A DNA stretch of 64,000 nt from an uncultured Pleomorphomonas sp. (GCA_937868725.1 CALMMQ010000001.1:1-64000); one strand, 5' to 3'. Shown: positions 16,668 to 26,568, counted from the first letter of the stretch. A program made the numbers and translations. Notes: generated from the letters alone by a model not told the origin.

Positions 16668-17031
16668 GGCGAGGCTCCGGGAACACGGGTGGGCGCAAGC
16701 CGGAGTCCCGGCGTCACGCGCCCCCTCTGTCACGAAACCTGAGAGATTTCCCCGGTTGCCCGGGTTACTCCTTCGGTGAGCGCCAGCCTGTGGCCGGAGC
16801 TGCTTTCCAGAGCGTCGTTCGTTGCTCGCGGTCCTTGAGCCTGAGAGTTTCCGGGGCGGTTGCTCCTTCGGCGTCGGTGGCGGACCACCGATCTCTCCCG
16901 CACAACGTTGTTCCGAGCGGCAAGCCGTTCGGAACCCGGATACAGCCACGACCTGCCGTATCCATTTTCATGCATGCCTGAAAGCGCGGCAAATTACAAC
17001 AGCCAGCCTTGCCGCGCCGACGTTTTCCCAC
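16668..17031 (-). other. Regulatory region upstream of gcvT
   Basis: Besides the riboswitch, this region has the palindrome ACAACGTTGT (16902-16911) and a hairpin around 16910-16931 (TCCGA...TCGGA arms) immediately upstream of the aptamers. A promoter must lie between about 16912 and 17031, but no clear -35/-10 pair stands out. No gene is seen. Confidence 0.5.
16718..16902 (-). ncRNA. Tandem glycine riboswitch
   Basis: Two glycine aptamers in a row on the minus strand, ending about 50 bases before gcvT. Aptamer I has GCCGAAGGAGCAA (near 16872-16860) and CTCTCAGG (16847-16840). Aptamer II has the matching CACCGAAGGAGTAA (16778-16765) and CTCTCAGG (16745-16738), and closes with GACAGAGGGG. The known class binds glycine and usually switches the gcv operon on. 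A GCCGG-GACT-CCGGC hairpin at 16712-16699 lies in the expression platform. Confidence 0.95.
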
Positions 17032-17637
17032 TCAGGAGCGTTTGCCCTTCTTGGGGTCGGGCTTGGATTCGTCGAAACCGACATAGATGACGAAGCTGCC
17101 GGTGGCCTTGGCCGAGGGAATGCCGATGCCGTCGACGATCTCCGTCCACTCGGCGGCGGCGCTGCCGGGAATGATGGTGGCATCGGTCTGATAGAGCTGG
17201 GAGAACAGCACTTCATCGCCGTTGCGCACGGCCACGACGCGAATGGGCAGCTTCGTGGTGCCGGTGGCGCCAATCGGCCCGGTCATGATGCGGCCCCAGA
17301 TGCCGACCTTGATGGTGGTGAGGCCGGTGGACGGATCGGTATGGCATTCGCGGGCGAACTTGCGAATCGACGCCTGGAAGCGCACGGCGCCAAGGTCGCC
17401 ATCCCGGCCCTTCTCAAAGACGCGCAGCAGCTGCGTGCCGTCGCGCACCTCGACCTGCGGACAGACGGTGACCGGAGCGAACTGCTCCAGGCTCTTCTGC
17501 TCGGCCGCCGGATCGGGACCGCCGGCAATCAGCTGGCGCGGCGACAGGTTACCCATGGCGCCCGACGAACAGCCGGCACCCACGAAAGCGGCGGCGAGAG
17601 CCAGCGCCTCAATCACATGCTTCATCGACGAATTCAT
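17032..17637 (-). CDS. Hypothetical lipoprotein
   Basis: A 201-residue protein with a lipoprotein signal: MNSSMKHVIEALALAAAFVG then AGC, giving a VGAGC lipobox with lipidated Cys at about residue 23, followed by SS (not Asp at +2, so outer-membrane sorting is likely). The mature part has a FAPVTVCPQVEVRDGTQLLR stretch and strand-rich sequence with TTIKVGIWGRI and GSFVIYVGFDE. The family is not recognised with certainty. GGAGGTGA lies eight bases before the ATG at 17637. It is divergent from ispH, and the gcv operon starts further downstream on the same strand under its own control. Confidence 0.8.
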   Translation of the reverse strand: MNSSMKHVIEALALAAAFVGAGCSSGAMGNLSPRQLIAGGPDPAAEQKSLEQFAPVTVCPQVEVRDGTQLLRVFEKGRDGDLGAVRFQASIRKFARECHTDPSTGLTTIKVGIWGRIMTGPIGATGTTKLPIRVVAVRNGDEVLFSQLYQTDATIIPGSAAAEWTEIVDGIGIPSAKATGSFVIYVGFDESKPDPKKGKRS

Positions 17638-17765
17638 CAGAGCGTCACCTCCGTTGGCGGCTTCCATAGCACGCGCCAAGGCACTTGGCGACTCGCTTCG
17701 GCGGCGGCGGGACGCCTTTCCCTTGACACGATCAGGCCGAACACTTCTATTCCGCTGCAAATCAC

Positions 17766-18743
17766 GTGGAAGGACCCTCGCCCTTGTCTCGCCCCAGGCT
17801 CAAGATCCTGCTGTGCGCGCCGCGCGGCTTCTGTGCCGGCGTCGACCGCGCCATCCAGATCGTCGACCTGGCGCTCGCCCGCTTCGGCGCACCGGTCTAC
17901 GTGCGGCACGAGATCGTCCACAACAAGTACGTCGTCGACGAACTGCGCGCCAAGGGGGCGGTGTTCGTCGAGGAACTCGACGAGATTCCGCCCACCGACC
18001 AGCCGGTGGTGTTCTCCGCTCACGGCGTCGCCCGGTCGGTGCCCGAGGCGGCGGCGGCTCGCAACCTGTTCCAGCTCGACGCCACCTGCCCGCTGGTGAC
18101 CAAGGTACATCGCGAGGCGGAGATCCATCACCGCAAGGGTCGCCACGTCATCCTGATCGGCCACGAGGGCCATCCGGAAGTGATCGGCACCATGGGGCAG
18201 CTGCCCGAAGGAGCGGTGACGCTGATCGAGACCATCGATGACGTCGGCCGGCTCGATTTTCCAGCGGGCACCGCCCTCTCCTACACGACGCAGACGACGC
18301 TGTCGGTCGATGATACCCGTGCCATCGTCGAAGCCCTCAGCGCCCGCTTTCCCGATATCGCCGCGCCGCACAAGGGCGACATCTGCTACGCCACCACCAA
18401 CCGTCAGGCGGCGGTGCGGGCGGTGGCGCCGCTGGTCGACGCGCTGCTGGTGGTCGGGGCGCCCAATTCGTCCAACTCGCAGCGGCTGCGCGAAGTGGCG
18501 GCGCGCGAGGGCTGCGCCCGCGCCGTGCTGATCCAGCGCGCCACCGACATCGATTGGAGTGCGCTCGAGGGCATCGCCACGCTCGGCATCACCGCTGGCG
18601 CGTCGGCACCGGAAATCCTGGTCGAAGAGGTGATCGACGCCTTCGCCGCCCGCTACGAGGTCAGCGTCGAAACGGTGCGTACCGCCGACGAGACGATTGC
18701 CTTCACCCTGCCGCGACAGCTGCGCGATCCCTCCGAAGCCTGA
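17766..18743 (+). CDS. ispH: 4-hydroxy-3-methylbut-2-enyl diphosphate reductase
   Basis: A 325-residue [4Fe-4S] enzyme for the last step of the MEP isoprenoid pathway, reducing HMBPP to IPP and DMAPP. Three cluster cysteines are visible in [17 protein letters not shown] and [10 protein letters not shown]. Substrate histidines are in EIVHNKY, SAHGV and [10 protein letters not shown], and SNSQRL is intact. The frame opens at ATG 17766; a start at a later in-frame codon near the [10 protein letters not shown] segment is possible. It leads a plus-strand cluster with thrB, rnhA and a lipid kinase. Its products also feed the UbiA prenyl substrate. Confidence 0.97.
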   Translation: MEGPSPLSRPRLKILLCAPRGFCAGVDRAIQIVDLALARFGAPVYVRHEIVHNKYVVDELRAKGAVFVEELDEIPPTDQPVVFSAHGVARSVPEAAAARNLFQLDATCPLVTKVHREAEIHHRKGRHVILIGHEGHPEVIGTMGQLPEGAVTLIETIDDVGRLDFPAGTALSYTTQTTLSVDDTRAIVEALSARFPDIAAPHKGDICYATTNRQAAVRAVAPLVDALLVVGAPNSSNSQRLREVAAREGCARAVLIQRATDIDWSALEGIATLGITAGASAPEILVEEVIDAFAARYEVSVETVRTADETIAFTLPRQLRDPSEA

Positions 18744-18767
18744 CCTTCCAGCAAAAGAAGACCTGCC

Positions 18768-19748
18768 ATGGCCGTCTACACCGACGTTTCCGACGAAGAT
18801 CTCAACGGCTTCCTGGAGGGCTACGACATCGGCTCGCTGGTGTCGTGCAAGGGCATTGCCGAGGGCGTGGAGAACTCCAATTTTCTGCTCCGCACCGAAG
18901 GCGGCACCTTCATTCTGACGCTGTACGAGAAGCGCGTGAACCCAGCCGATCTGCCGTTCTTCCTCGGGCTGATGCAGCATCTGGCGGCGCGCGGCATCAT
19001 CTGCCCGCAGCCGGTCAGCAATCGGGCCGGCGAGGCGCTCGGCAAACTGGCCGGCCGGCCGGCCACCATCGTCACCTTCCTCGAGGGCATGTGGGTGAAG
19101 CGCCCGGCCGTCAGCCATTGCGGCCAGGTGGGTGAAGCGCTGGCCGCCCTGCACAAGGCCGGCGAAGGCTTTGCCATCACTCGTCCCAACGCCCTCAGCC
19201 TCACGGGCTGGCCGCCGCTGTTCGCTGCCAGCCGCGACCGGGCCGACGAAGTGCTGCCGGGCCTGGCCGAGGACATCGCCGTCGAACTCGACGTGCTGGC
19301 GGCGATCTGGCCGCGCGACCTGCCGAGCGGCGTCATCCACGCCGACCTGTTCCCGGACAACGTGTTCTTCCTCAAGAACCAGCTTTCGGGCCTCATCGAC
19401 TTCTATTTCGCCTGCAACGACTTCCTGGTCTACGACCTCGCCGTCTGCCTCAACGCCTGGTGCTTCGAGCCCGATGGCTCCTACAACATCACCAAGGGCC
19501 GGGCGATGCTGCTGGGCTATGCCCGCAACCGGCCACTGTCGGACGCCGAGATCGCCGCCCTGCCGGTGCTGGCCCGCGGCGCGGCGCTGCGTTTTCTGCT
19601 CACCCGCCTCTACGACTGGCTGATGACGCCAGCCGGCGCGCTGGTGCGCAAGAAGGACCCGCTGGAATATCACCGCAAGATGCGCTTCCATCGCGCCTCG
19701 CCGGACATTTCCGCCTATGGCGTTTCGGCCGGGGAACTCAAGGCATGA
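18768..19748 (+). CDS. thrB: Homoserine kinase (APH-type, ThrB)
   Basis: A 326-residue kinase that phosphorylates homoserine in threonine synthesis. It is the aminoglycoside-phosphotransferase-fold ThrB of alphaproteobacteria, not the GHMP type. It has the start [34 protein letters not shown], and the catalytic [13 protein letters not shown] loop (about residue 190) with the following LIDFYFAC metal-binding Asp. It lies 24 bases after ispH and overlaps rnhA by four bases. The next enzyme, ThrC, is encoded at 43-44.4 kb. Confidence 0.95.
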   Translation: MAVYTDVSDEDLNGFLEGYDIGSLVSCKGIAEGVENSNFLLRTEGGTFILTLYEKRVNPADLPFFLGLMQHLAARGIICPQPVSNRAGEALGKLAGRPATIVTFLEGMWVKRPAVSHCGQVGEALAALHKAGEGFAITRPNALSLTGWPPLFAASRDRADEVLPGLAEDIAVELDVLAAIWPRDLPSGVIHADLFPDNVFFLKNQLSGLIDFYFACNDFLVYDLAVCLNAWCFEPDGSYNITKGRAMLLGYARNRPLSDAEIAALPVLARGAALRFLLTRLYDWLMTPAGALVRKKDPLEYHRKMRFHRASPDISAYGVSAGELKA

Positions 19749-20218
19749 GCGAGACCAAGCGCGTCACCGTCTTCACCGATGGTGCCTGTTCGGGCAATCC
19801 CGGTCCCGGCGGCTGGGGGGCCGTGCTTGTCTATGGCGACAAGGAAAAGGAACTCTGCGGCGGCGAGGCTCACACCACCAACAACCGCATGGAACTGACC
19901 GCCGCCTGCGTGGCGCTGGAAACGCTGACGCGAGCCTGCGCCGTCGACCTCTACACCGACAGCCAGTACGTCAAGGGCGGCATTACCGGCTGGATTTTCG
20001 GCTGGAAGCGTAACGGCTGGAAGACCGCCGACAAGAAGGAGGTCAAGAACGCCGACCTCTGGCAGCGGCTCGAAGCGGCGCGCGGTCGTCACGAAGTCGA
20101 ATGGCATTGGGTCAAGGGCCACGCCGGCCATGACATGAACGAGCGGGCCGATGCGCTCGCCCGGCGCGGCATGGCGCCGTTCAAGCCGGGTTACGAGCCG
20201 CCCGATGCCGTCGCCTGA
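19745..20218 (+). CDS. rnhA: Ribonuclease HI
   Basis: A 157-residue enzyme that cuts RNA in RNA-DNA hybrids. The four metal-binding acids are visible: Asp in [14 protein letters not shown], Glu in NRMELTA, Asp in [10 protein letters not shown] and the last Asp in NERADALA. The [17 protein letters not shown] basic handle is present. The ATG overlaps the thrB stop (ATGA). The thrB-rnhA order is common in alphaproteobacteria. Confidence 0.97.
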   Translation: MSETKRVTVFTDGACSGNPGPGGWGAVLVYGDKEKELCGGEAHTTNNRMELTAACVALETLTRACAVDLYTDSQYVKGGITGWIFGWKRNGWKTADKKEVKNADLWQRLEAARGRHEVEWHWVKGHAGHDMNERADALARRGMAPFKPGYEPPDAVA

Positions 20219-21086
20219 GCCGGCTGCCATCCTCATCGTCGCCAATCCGGTGGCCGGCGGCTTCAGCCAACGACGGCTGAACCGGCTCGCCACCGCCCTC
20301 GCCGGCCATGGTCTTGGCTGCGACATCCGCCTGACCGATCACGCCGGCCATCTCACCGCCATCGCGGCCAACCTGCCGCCGACCGTGCGCACACTGGTGG
20401 TGGGCGGCGGCGACGGCTCGATCAACGAAGCGCTGGTCGGACTGATGGGCCGGGCGGCCACCGACCTGCCGGCGCTGGCCATCCTGCCGTTCGGCACCGC
20501 CAACGTGCTGGCCCACGAGATCGGCGCGCCGTTCTCGCCCGAGCGTCTCGCTGACCGCATCGCCGCCGGGACGCGGCAGGCGCTGCATCTCGGCGCCATC
20601 GGCGAGCGGCCGTTCGCGCTGATGGTGTCGGCGGGCTTCGACGCCGACGTGGTGCACGCCGTCGATGGCGTCAGCAAGCGGCGCTGGGGCAAGCTCGCCT
20701 ACGTGCTGGCGGCGCTGCGGCTGGCGGCCCGCCAGGGTGGCCGCGACGTCGTCGTCGAGGCCGACGGCGACACCATCGTCTGCCGCCTCGCCGTGGTCAC
20801 CACCGCCCGCCACTACGGCGGTCCCTACGTCCTCAGTCGGGCAACACGGGCGACCGAACCGGGCCTGCGCCTGGTGACGCTCGCCGACGACCGGCCGCTG
20901 ACGCTCCTCAAGGCGGCGATTGCCCTCGGGCTCGGCCGTCTCGACCGGCTCGCCGCGGCAACCGACCGGCCGGTGGGCGTGGCCCGTCTTGGCGGCGCCG
21001 GCGTCCAGATGCAGATCGACGGCGACAGAATGGCAACGGCCGACGCGGTGATCCGCGCCGGCCGTGTCATCGACGTCATCGGCTGA
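20205..21086 (+). CDS. Diacylglycerol/lipid kinase (DAGK catalytic domain, YegS-like)
   Basis: A 293-residue protein with a diacylglycerol-kinase catalytic domain: start [15 protein letters not shown], then the ATP-binding [11 protein letters not shown] (about residue 62), [13 protein letters not shown] and a C-terminal strand-rich lobe ending in [12 protein letters not shown]. Probable role is phosphorylation of a lipid such as diacylglycerol, long-chain base or phosphatidylglycerol at the inner membrane. The ATG at 20205 lies 14 bases inside rnhA. The substrate is not identifiable from sequence. Confidence 0.85.
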   Translation: MPSPEPAAILIVANPVAGGFSQRRLNRLATALAGHGLGCDIRLTDHAGHLTAIAANLPPTVRTLVVGGGDGSINEALVGLMGRAATDLPALAILPFGTANVLAHEIGAPFSPERLADRIAAGTRQALHLGAIGERPFALMVSAGFDADVVHAVDGVSKRRWGKLAYVLAALRLAARQGGRDVVVEADGDTIVCRLAVVTTARHYGGPYVLSRATRATEPGLRLVTLADDRPLTLLKAAIALGLGRLDRLAAATDRPVGVARLGGAGVQMQIDGDRMATADAVIRAGRVIDVIG

Positions 21087-21105
21087 CGGGCAGCCGCGAC
21101 ACCCT

Positions 21106-21588
21106 TCAGAGCTTCTCGACGATGCTGCCGGCGGCCGAGCAGGCGGCGACGCCAGCGTTCTCTTCGACTTCCAGCACCTTGACGACACCGTCTTCGACGA
21201 TGGCGGCGTAGCGGTTCGAGCGGACGCCGAGGCCGGCGCCCGTCAGGTCGAGCTCAAGGCCGATGGCCTTGGCGAACACGGCCGAACCGTCGGCAAGGAA
21301 CAGGATCTTGTCGCCGGCGCCGGAAGCGGCCTTCCAGGCGTCCATGACGAACACATCGTTGACGGCGGTGAAGGCGATGGTGTCGACGCCCTTCTTCTTG
21401 ATCTCGTCGGCCTTGGCAATGAAGCCGGGCAGATGGTTCTTGGTGCAGGTGGGCGTGAAGGCACCCGGCACGGCCACCAGGATGACCTTCTTGCCGGCAA
21501 ACACGTCGGCGGTGGTCATCGGCTTGGGGCCTTCGGCCGTGGCAGCGGTGAAGGTGACTTCCGGCAGGCGATCTCCAACCTTGATCAT
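21106..21588 (-). CDS. Peroxiredoxin (Prx5/hybrid type)
   Basis: A 160-residue thiol peroxidase. The peroxidatic cysteine is in VPGAFTPTCTKNHLPGF (about residue 48), followed by KKKGVDTIAFTAVNDVFVM. Of the other cysteine positions, VAACSAAG near the C-terminus could be resolving. It should reduce peroxides with glutathione/glutaredoxin or thioredoxin. AAAGGA lies six bases before the ATG at 21588. It is convergent with the lipid kinase, 19 bases away. Confidence 0.93.
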   Translation of the reverse strand: MIKVGDRLPEVTFTAATAEGPKPMTTADVFAGKKVILVAVPGAFTPTCTKNHLPGFIAKADEIKKKGVDTIAFTAVNDVFVMDAWKAASGAGDKILFLADGSAVFAKAIGLELDLTGAGLGVRSNRYAAIVEDGVVKVLEVEENAGVAACSAAGSIVEKL

Positions 21589-21660
21589 GACTTGTCCTTT
21601 CTTGGTTATAATGATTCCAGACACAACCTATCGCGCCGTCCCTGGCAGCGGCAAGCCCGT

Positions 21661-22485
21661 TCAGTCAAGGTGCAACGGAATGTCATAGGCGTCCTTGCGG
21701 CCAATCCAGGTCAGCGTCAGCGGCAGGCCGGCCAGACTGGTGGCGCCGCGCGGCGCCTCGACGGCAACGTCGAACAGCGTCCGGTCGCCATCGTGGCCGC
21801 GCGCCATCGGCGGGCCAGCGTACCAGGGCGAGGCGATGGTGGCGAAGAGATCGACGAGATCGCCGCCGTCGCGCGCGGCAATGGTCAGCGTGCCCGTTCG
21901 CTTGGTGGCGTCGAAAGCGACGGCGCGCACGGCCAGCCGGTCGCCGGCGACTTCGAGGCGCGGCACCTTGGCTTGGAAGGCGGCGATCTCGCCGGCCGCC
22001 ACAGCGTCGGGCCGGACGCGGGGATCGAGCCGCGCCGTCAGGCTGGCGCTGGCCGGCAGGCAGATTTCGGCGCAGAGGCCGTAGCTCAGTTCGACGCGGA
22101 GATTGACGGGATCGTCGGGGTCGCGCGGCTTGATGCGCAGCGGCAGCACCACGCGGCCCTCGTAGATCATCGACGTCGACACGCCGTCGGAATAGCGGCG
22201 GGGCGCGGGATAGCCGACGGCGACGGCAGCAACGTTGGCGCTCGCGGCCGTATCGATCACCGGAGGAATGCCGGCGTCGCCGGGATTGGACCAGTAGGTG
22301 TGCCAACCGGCCGGCAAATCGATGGCGATGCCGGCAACGTAGCCGTCGGCGCCGGGCGGGCCGCCGGCCAGCAGCAGCGCCGTTCGGGCCTCCGGCATGG
22401 TCATCGAAGCGGCGAGAGCCGGCGCCGCCGGCCCGATCAGCAACAGCGAGGCAACCAAAGCGCGGCAGGCAGCAACAACGGGCAT
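21661..22485 (-). CDS. DsbD N-terminal-domain-like periplasmic protein
   Basis: A 274-residue exported protein. The signal peptide is MPVVAACRALVASLLLIG then a PALAA cleavage region. The rest matches the periplasmic DsbD alpha domain: DLPAGWHTYWSNPGDAGIPP, then LSYGLCAEICLPA with a CxxxC pair (about residue 140) that in DsbD accepts electrons from the membrane part. The membrane (beta) and thioredoxin-like (gamma) domains of DsbD are absent here, so it needs a partner such as CcdA encoded elsewhere. An upstream GTG at 22521 would spoil the signal peptide, so 22485 was chosen. Confidence 0.8.
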   Translation of the reverse strand: MPVVAACRALVASLLLIGPAAPALAASMTMPEARTALLLAGGPPGADGYVAGIAIDLPAGWHTYWSNPGDAGIPPVIDTAASANVAAVAVGYPAPRRYSDGVSTSMIYEGRVVLPLRIKPRDPDDPVNLRVELSYGLCAEICLPASASLTARLDPRVRPDAVAAGEIAAFQAKVPRLEVAGDRLAVRAVAFDATKRTGTLTIAARDGGDLVDLFATIASPWYAGPPMARGHDGDRTLFDVAVEAPRGATSLAGLPLTLTWIGRKDAYDIPLHLD

Positions 22486-22656
22486 GGAAGGGTCTCGAAC
22501 CTCGACAGGCGATAACGGCACGACAATAGCCTTGAATCTCGCCGGCGCCAGTTCATATTGACTTCAGCACGGCTGGCTCCTTCTCAACTTTGCGTGCGCG
22601 TTCACCGCCTGCCCGATCGGCGGGCCTTGCCGACACGACGTTCAAGCGGATCGATC

Positions 22657-23247
22657 ATGGCCAAGAGCACCGGATTTCTCGACGGCAAGTTCCTCATTGC
22701 CATGCCCTCCATCGAGGACGGCGTGTTTGCGCGCACGGTGATCTACCTGTGCGCCCACTCCGAAGACGGGGCCATGGGGCTCATCGTCAACAAGCCGATG
22801 GCGCAACCCTCGTTCGCCGACCTCCTGGTGCAGCTCGAGATCATCCCCGATGATCAGCGCATCCGCCTGCCGCAGCCGGCCCGCGACATGAAGGTGCATC
22901 GTGGCGGACCAGTGGACGCGGCGCGCGGCTTCGTGCTGCACTCGGCCGATTTTCACCTCGACAATGCCACACTGCCGATCTCGGAAGAGCTGTCGCTGAC
23001 GGCGACGCTCGACGTGCTGAAGGCCATCGCCGAGGGGCGCGGGCCGGACCAGTCGCTGCTGACGCTCGGCTATGCCGGTTGGGCGCCGGGCCAGCTCGAA
23101 AGCGAGATCCAGCACAACGGCTGGCTGACGGCCGAGCCCGATCCAGCCATCATCTTCGAGATCGACGACGCCAAGCGTTACACGCGGGCGCTGGCTGGGC
23201 TCGGGGTCGATCTCGCCGCTCTGTCGCCTGTAGCCGGTCGGGCCTGA
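22657..23247 (+). CDS. YqgE/AlgH-family protein
   Basis: A 196-residue protein of the YqgE/AlgH family, widespread but without firm biochemical role. It has the family start GFLDGKFLIAMPSIEDGVFARTVIYLCAHS, the MGLIVNKPM strand, HRGGPVDAARGFVLHS and the LGYAGWAPGQLESEI segment. Length fits. The ATG at 22657 follows a weak site (GCGGATC). Its stop directly abuts the stop of convergent purD, with no bases between. Links to cell-surface polysaccharide or redox control are reported only for distant members. Confidence 0.93.
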   Translation: MAKSTGFLDGKFLIAMPSIEDGVFARTVIYLCAHSEDGAMGLIVNKPMAQPSFADLLVQLEIIPDDQRIRLPQPARDMKVHRGGPVDAARGFVLHSADFHLDNATLPISEELSLTATLDVLKAIAEGRGPDQSLLTLGYAGWAPGQLESEIQHNGWLTAEPDPAIIFEIDDAKRYTRALAGLGVDLAALSPVAGRA

Positions 23248-24534
23248 TCAGCGCCCGGCCCGCTCGCGCGCCACCGCCCGCCAGCCGATGTCACGGCGGC
23301 AAAAACCCTCCGGCCAACGCACCTGGTCGACGGCGGCGTAGGCGGCCTGCTGGGCAGAGGCGACGCTATCGCCCGCGGCGGTGATGGCCAGGACGCGGCC
23401 GCCGTTGGCGAGAATGGCCCCGCCCTCTCCGGCCTTGGTGCCGGCATGGAACACCGAAATGCCGGGCCGGGCCGCCACTTCGTCGAGCCCCTCGATGCGA
23501 CTGCCCTTGGCGTAATCGCCCGGATAGCCCTTGCTGGCCATGACGACGGTGAGCGCGGTGGCCGGCGAGAACTCGGCGACACGGCCGGCGAGGCGCCCCT
23601 CGACGGCGGCGACCATCAGCTCCAGCAGGTCGGATTTAAGGCGCGGCAGCACCACCTCGGTCTCCGGATCGCCAAAGCGGGCGTTGTACTCGATGAGCTT
23701 GGGGCCGTCGGCCTCGATCATCAGGCCGGCGAACAGCACACCGACGAACGGCGTACCGCGCGCCTTGAGGCAGGCGACGGTTGGCTCGACGATCTCGGCC
23801 ATGATGCGGGCGGCCATGGCGTCGTCGACGATGGCGGCGGGGGAGTAGGCGCCCATGCCGCCAGTGTTGGGACCGGTGTCGCCGTCGCCGACGCGCTTGT
23901 GGTCCTGGGCGGCGGCAAGCGGCACGACGTGGGTGCCGTCGGAGATGGCAAAGAAGCTCGCCTCCTCGCCGACCAGCAGGTCCTCGATCACCACCTCGGC
24001 GCCGGCAGCGCCGAAGGCGCCGGCAAAGCAGGCATCGACCGCTTCGAGTGCTTCCTCGATGGTGGCAGCCACCACCACGCCCTTGCCGGCGGCGAGCCCG
24101 TCGGCCTTGACGACGATCGGCGCGCCGCGGGCCGTGACGTAGGCGCGGGCCGGCGCGGCGGCGGTGAAGCGGCCATAGGCGGCGGTCGGGATGTTCGCCT
24201 CGGTGCAGAGTTCCTTGGTGAAGGCCTTGGAGCCTTCGAGGCGGGCCGGCTCCCGGCGCGGACCGAAAGCCGGAATGCCGGCGGCGGCGAGGTCGTCGAC
24301 GATGCCGGCGACCAGCGGCGCTTCCGGACCGATGACGACGAAGTCGACCGCCGACTGCCGGCACCAGGCGATGACGGCGGCGTGGTCGGCCGGGTCGAGG
24401 GCGACGATATCGGCGATGGCGGCGATGCCAGCGTTGCCGGGCGCCACGGAGAGCCTGGTCAGGCGCGGTGAGCGCCGGAGCGCGGCGGCAATGGCGTGCT
24501 CGCGGCCGCCAGATCCGATCAGAAGTACATGCAT
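23248..24534 (-). CDS. purD: Phosphoribosylamine-glycine ligase
   Basis: A 428-residue ATP-grasp enzyme that joins glycine to phosphoribosylamine in purine synthesis. It begins [16 protein letters not shown], and contains [11 protein letters not shown], the ATP-grasp stretch [17 protein letters not shown] (about residue 142), [10 protein letters not shown], and the metal-binding [20 protein letters not shown]. Length is typical. It is divergent from ubiA. Glycine demand here links metabolically to the gcv operon, which works in the reverse sense on the glycine pool. Confidence 0.97.
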   Translation of the reverse strand: MHVLLIGSGGREHAIAAALRRSPRLTRLSVAPGNAGIAAIADIVALDPADHAAVIAWCRQSAVDFVVIGPEAPLVAGIVDDLAAAGIPAFGPRREPARLEGSKAFTKELCTEANIPTAAYGRFTAAAPARAYVTARGAPIVVKADGLAAGKGVVVAATIEEALEAVDACFAGAFGAAGAEVVIEDLLVGEEASFFAISDGTHVVPLAAAQDHKRVGDGDTGPNTGGMGAYSPAAIVDDAMAARIMAEIVEPTVACLKARGTPFVGVLFAGLMIEADGPKLIEYNARFGDPETEVVLPRLKSDLLELMVAAVEGRLAGRVAEFSPATALTVVMASKGYPGDYAKGSRIEGLDEVAARPGISVFHAGTKAGEGGAILANGGRVLAITAAGDSVASAQQAAYAAVDQVRWPEGFCRRDIGWRAVARERAGR

Positions 24535-24674
24535 GCCCGTGCCTCACCCCTCGCGAAATCCGTTGCCGCGCCCTTAACATGGCCGACCGCCCGGGAAAAG
24601 CGCCAAAGCGGCCCAAGCGCGCTTGTGGCGCCACACCTCTCGCGCATCGGCGGTCGCGGCGCTACACTTGCGTC

Positions 24675-25622
24675 ATGCCGAGCCCAGAATCAGACCCATT
24701 TGCCATCCCCGACGCCCCCCGCGACAACGTCGTCGCCCGCTACGTGCCGGTGCGCTGGCGCCCTTACGCCGAGATTGCCCGCTTCGACCGCCCGATCGGC
24801 TGGTGGCTGCTGCTGCTGCCGTGCTGGTGGTCGCTGACGCTGGCCAGCCACGTTGCCGACATCGAGTGGCCGTCACCGTGGTATGCGCTGCTATTCTTCG
24901 TCGGCGCCGTGGTCATGCGTGGGGCCGGCTGCGCCTACAACGACATCGTCGACCGCGATATCGACGCCTCGGTGGCCCGCACGCGCGCCCGGCCGATTCC
25001 GTCCGGCCGACTGACGACGCGCCGCGCCGTCCTGTTCATGGGGCTCCTGCTGCTGGTCGGCCTCGTGGTGCTCGTCCAGTTCAACCGGTTCTCGATCGGG
25101 CTCGGCTTCGCTTCCCTGGTACCGGTGCTGATCTATCCGTTCCTCAAGCGCTTCACCGGCTTCCCGCAGGTGGGGCTGGGGCTGTCGTTCTCGTGGGGGG
25201 CGCTGATGGGCTGGGCCGTCGTGCTGGGCCGGCTCGACTGGCCGGCGCTGGCCCTCTACGCCGCCACCATCGCCTGGACGGTCGGCTACGACACCATCTA
25301 CGCCCATCAGGATCGCGAGGACGACGAGCTGATCGGCCTCGGCTCGACGGCGCGGGTGTTCGCCAACTCGACGCCAGTCATGCTGACGGTGTGCTTCGGG
25401 GCGACGGTGCTACTGATCGGGGCGAGCTTCGTCGGGGCGGGAGCCGGACCGCTGGCCTTTACCGGTCTCGTCGGCTTCGCCGTCCATCTCGGCGCTCAGG
25501 TGTGGCGCTTCGACCGCGACGACGGCGAGCGCTGTCTCGCCCAGTTCCGCTCCAACCGCGACGCCGGCCTGATTCTGCTGGCCGGTCTGCTGGCCGACGG
25601 GCTCATCGGTTCGCTGGCCTGA
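24675..25622 (+). CDS. ubiA: 4-hydroxybenzoate polyprenyltransferase
   Basis: A 315-residue inner-membrane prenyltransferase for ubiquinone synthesis, attaching the polyprenyl chain to 4-hydroxybenzoate. The first Asp-rich motif is NDIVDRDIDASVARTRARP (about residue 95), the second YDTIYAHQDREDD (about 212), with eight or nine hydrophobic helices between and after. The ATG at 24675 precedes MPSPESDPFAIPDAPRDN; the longer frame upstream is not protein-like. No other ubi genes are in the window. Confidence 0.95.
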   Translation: MPSPESDPFAIPDAPRDNVVARYVPVRWRPYAEIARFDRPIGWWLLLLPCWWSLTLASHVADIEWPSPWYALLFFVGAVVMRGAGCAYNDIVDRDIDASVARTRARPIPSGRLTTRRAVLFMGLLLLVGLVVLVQFNRFSIGLGFASLVPVLIYPFLKRFTGFPQVGLGLSFSWGALMGWAVVLGRLDWPALALYAATIAWTVGYDTIYAHQDREDDELIGLGSTARVFANSTPVMLTVCFGATVLLIGASFVGAGAGPLAFTGLVGFAVHLGAQVWRFDRDDGERCLAQFRSNRDAGLILLAGLLADGLIGSLA

Positions 25623-25624
25623 AA

Positions 25625-25669
25625 ACGCCACGGCGCGCTGCCGGCGGTCGGGCCGGACAACGCGCCGTG
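25625..25669 (-). terminator. Rho-independent terminator for the DUF6101 gene
   Basis: CACGGCGCG (25629-25637) pairs with CGCGCCGTG (25661-25669) in a perfect 9-bp stem that encloses an inner CCGGC/GCCGG pair. Read on the minus strand it is followed by GCGTTTTC, so it suits the minus-strand gene. On the plus strand it may also stop ubiA transcripts less well. Confidence 0.6.
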
Positions 25670-25686
25670 ACAATCGGGGCTTCGCT

Positions 25687-26244
25687 TCACTCGTAGGAAA
25701 TGATCTCGCGGGCGCCGCGATAGACCGGCATGGTGCCGCTGAGGCCCGGCTGACGGCGGGCGAGGAAACGCGGCCGACGGCTGGCCACTTCGCCATGCCC
25801 CCGGCGCGGCACCGGATCGCCGACCGGCACGCCGGCGCTGATGCCAACCTTCTCGGCAACGCCGTTGCGCTCGACCAGCAGCATCGGCAACCCCAGCCGG
25901 CGCGACCAGCTCTGCCAGTCCTCGGCGGCCGTTTCCATGTGCCGCGTCACGGTGAGCGGAATGGTCAGCTCCGGATCGCTGTGCCGCAGTTCGACACGGG
26001 CGAGCAGACCATCCTCGCCATCGGCCTCGATGCACACCGCCACGCCTTCGAAGACGCTGAACGGCAGGCTCAGGGTCAGCGGCAGACCGGACAGCTGGCG
26101 TTTGACGATGACGCCGGCGTCGTCCATGTAGACGCTCGCCGCTTCCGTCGACCGATCGCCGAGCCGGGCCTGCCAACGCATCGGCAGGCTGGAGGCTTCG
26201 AGACGAAGCTGCCGGTCCGGATGCTTGAGTGGTGCTCCTGTCAT
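25687..26244 (-). CDS. DUF6101-family hypothetical protein
   Basis: A 185-residue protein resembling the DUF6101 family known in Hyphomicrobiales. It has MRWQARLGDRSTEAASVYMDD-like strand-rich sequence, then LTLSLPFSVFEGVAVC and an acidic HSDPELTIPLTV segment, and a basic Arg-rich tail (GHGEVASRRPRFLARRQPG) ending near ISYE. There is no signal peptide, membrane segment or catalytic motif. The ATG at 26244 was chosen; an in-frame TTG at 26259 is the alternative. Function is unknown. It is convergent with ubiA and divergent from pmbA. Confidence 0.7.
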   Translation of the reverse strand: MTGAPLKHPDRQLRLEASSLPMRWQARLGDRSTEAASVYMDDAGVIVKRQLSGLPLTLSLPFSVFEGVAVCIEADGEDGLLARVELRHSDPELTIPLTVTRHMETAAEDWQSWSRRLGLPMLLVERNGVAEKVGISAGVPVGDPVPRRGHGEVASRRPRFLARRQPGLSGTMPVYRGAREIISYE

Positions 26245-26568
26245 TCTATGACGCCTCAAAACTCTTTTCTGACTTCCCTGTCGGGCGCGGCGTCATTGTT
26301 GGCGCGCCACGTCCCGAACAAGGACAAGCCTACGCGGGCAACGTCGGCACCCCCTTAAGGGAATAGGTAAACTTTTCCTCGATTTTCGAGAGGGTTAGCA
26401 GATGCTAAAGCGCCGCTTCGCTCCACCCCGTCAACATTTGGTCAACGTTGCGGCCAATGGCTGAGCCCCCGTCGAGGCATGTGGGAAAAGCGCAGCCGCA
26501 CCCCATGAAGACGGCTTGCCGCCCGCCGGTCAGCGCCTTAGACCTGAGAAAACACTGAAGGATCGTCC
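26245..26568. other. Divergent intergenic region, DUF6101 / pmbA
   Basis: No gene is seen. The region contains the palindrome CCCTTAAGGG (26352-26361) and, at 26430-26453, an 11-base tandem direct repeat GTCAACATTTG / GTCAACGTTGC, one helical turn apart. The second copy shares TGGTCAAC-TTGCGG with the site upstream of the TerB/J gene at 2240. Confidence 0.45.
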
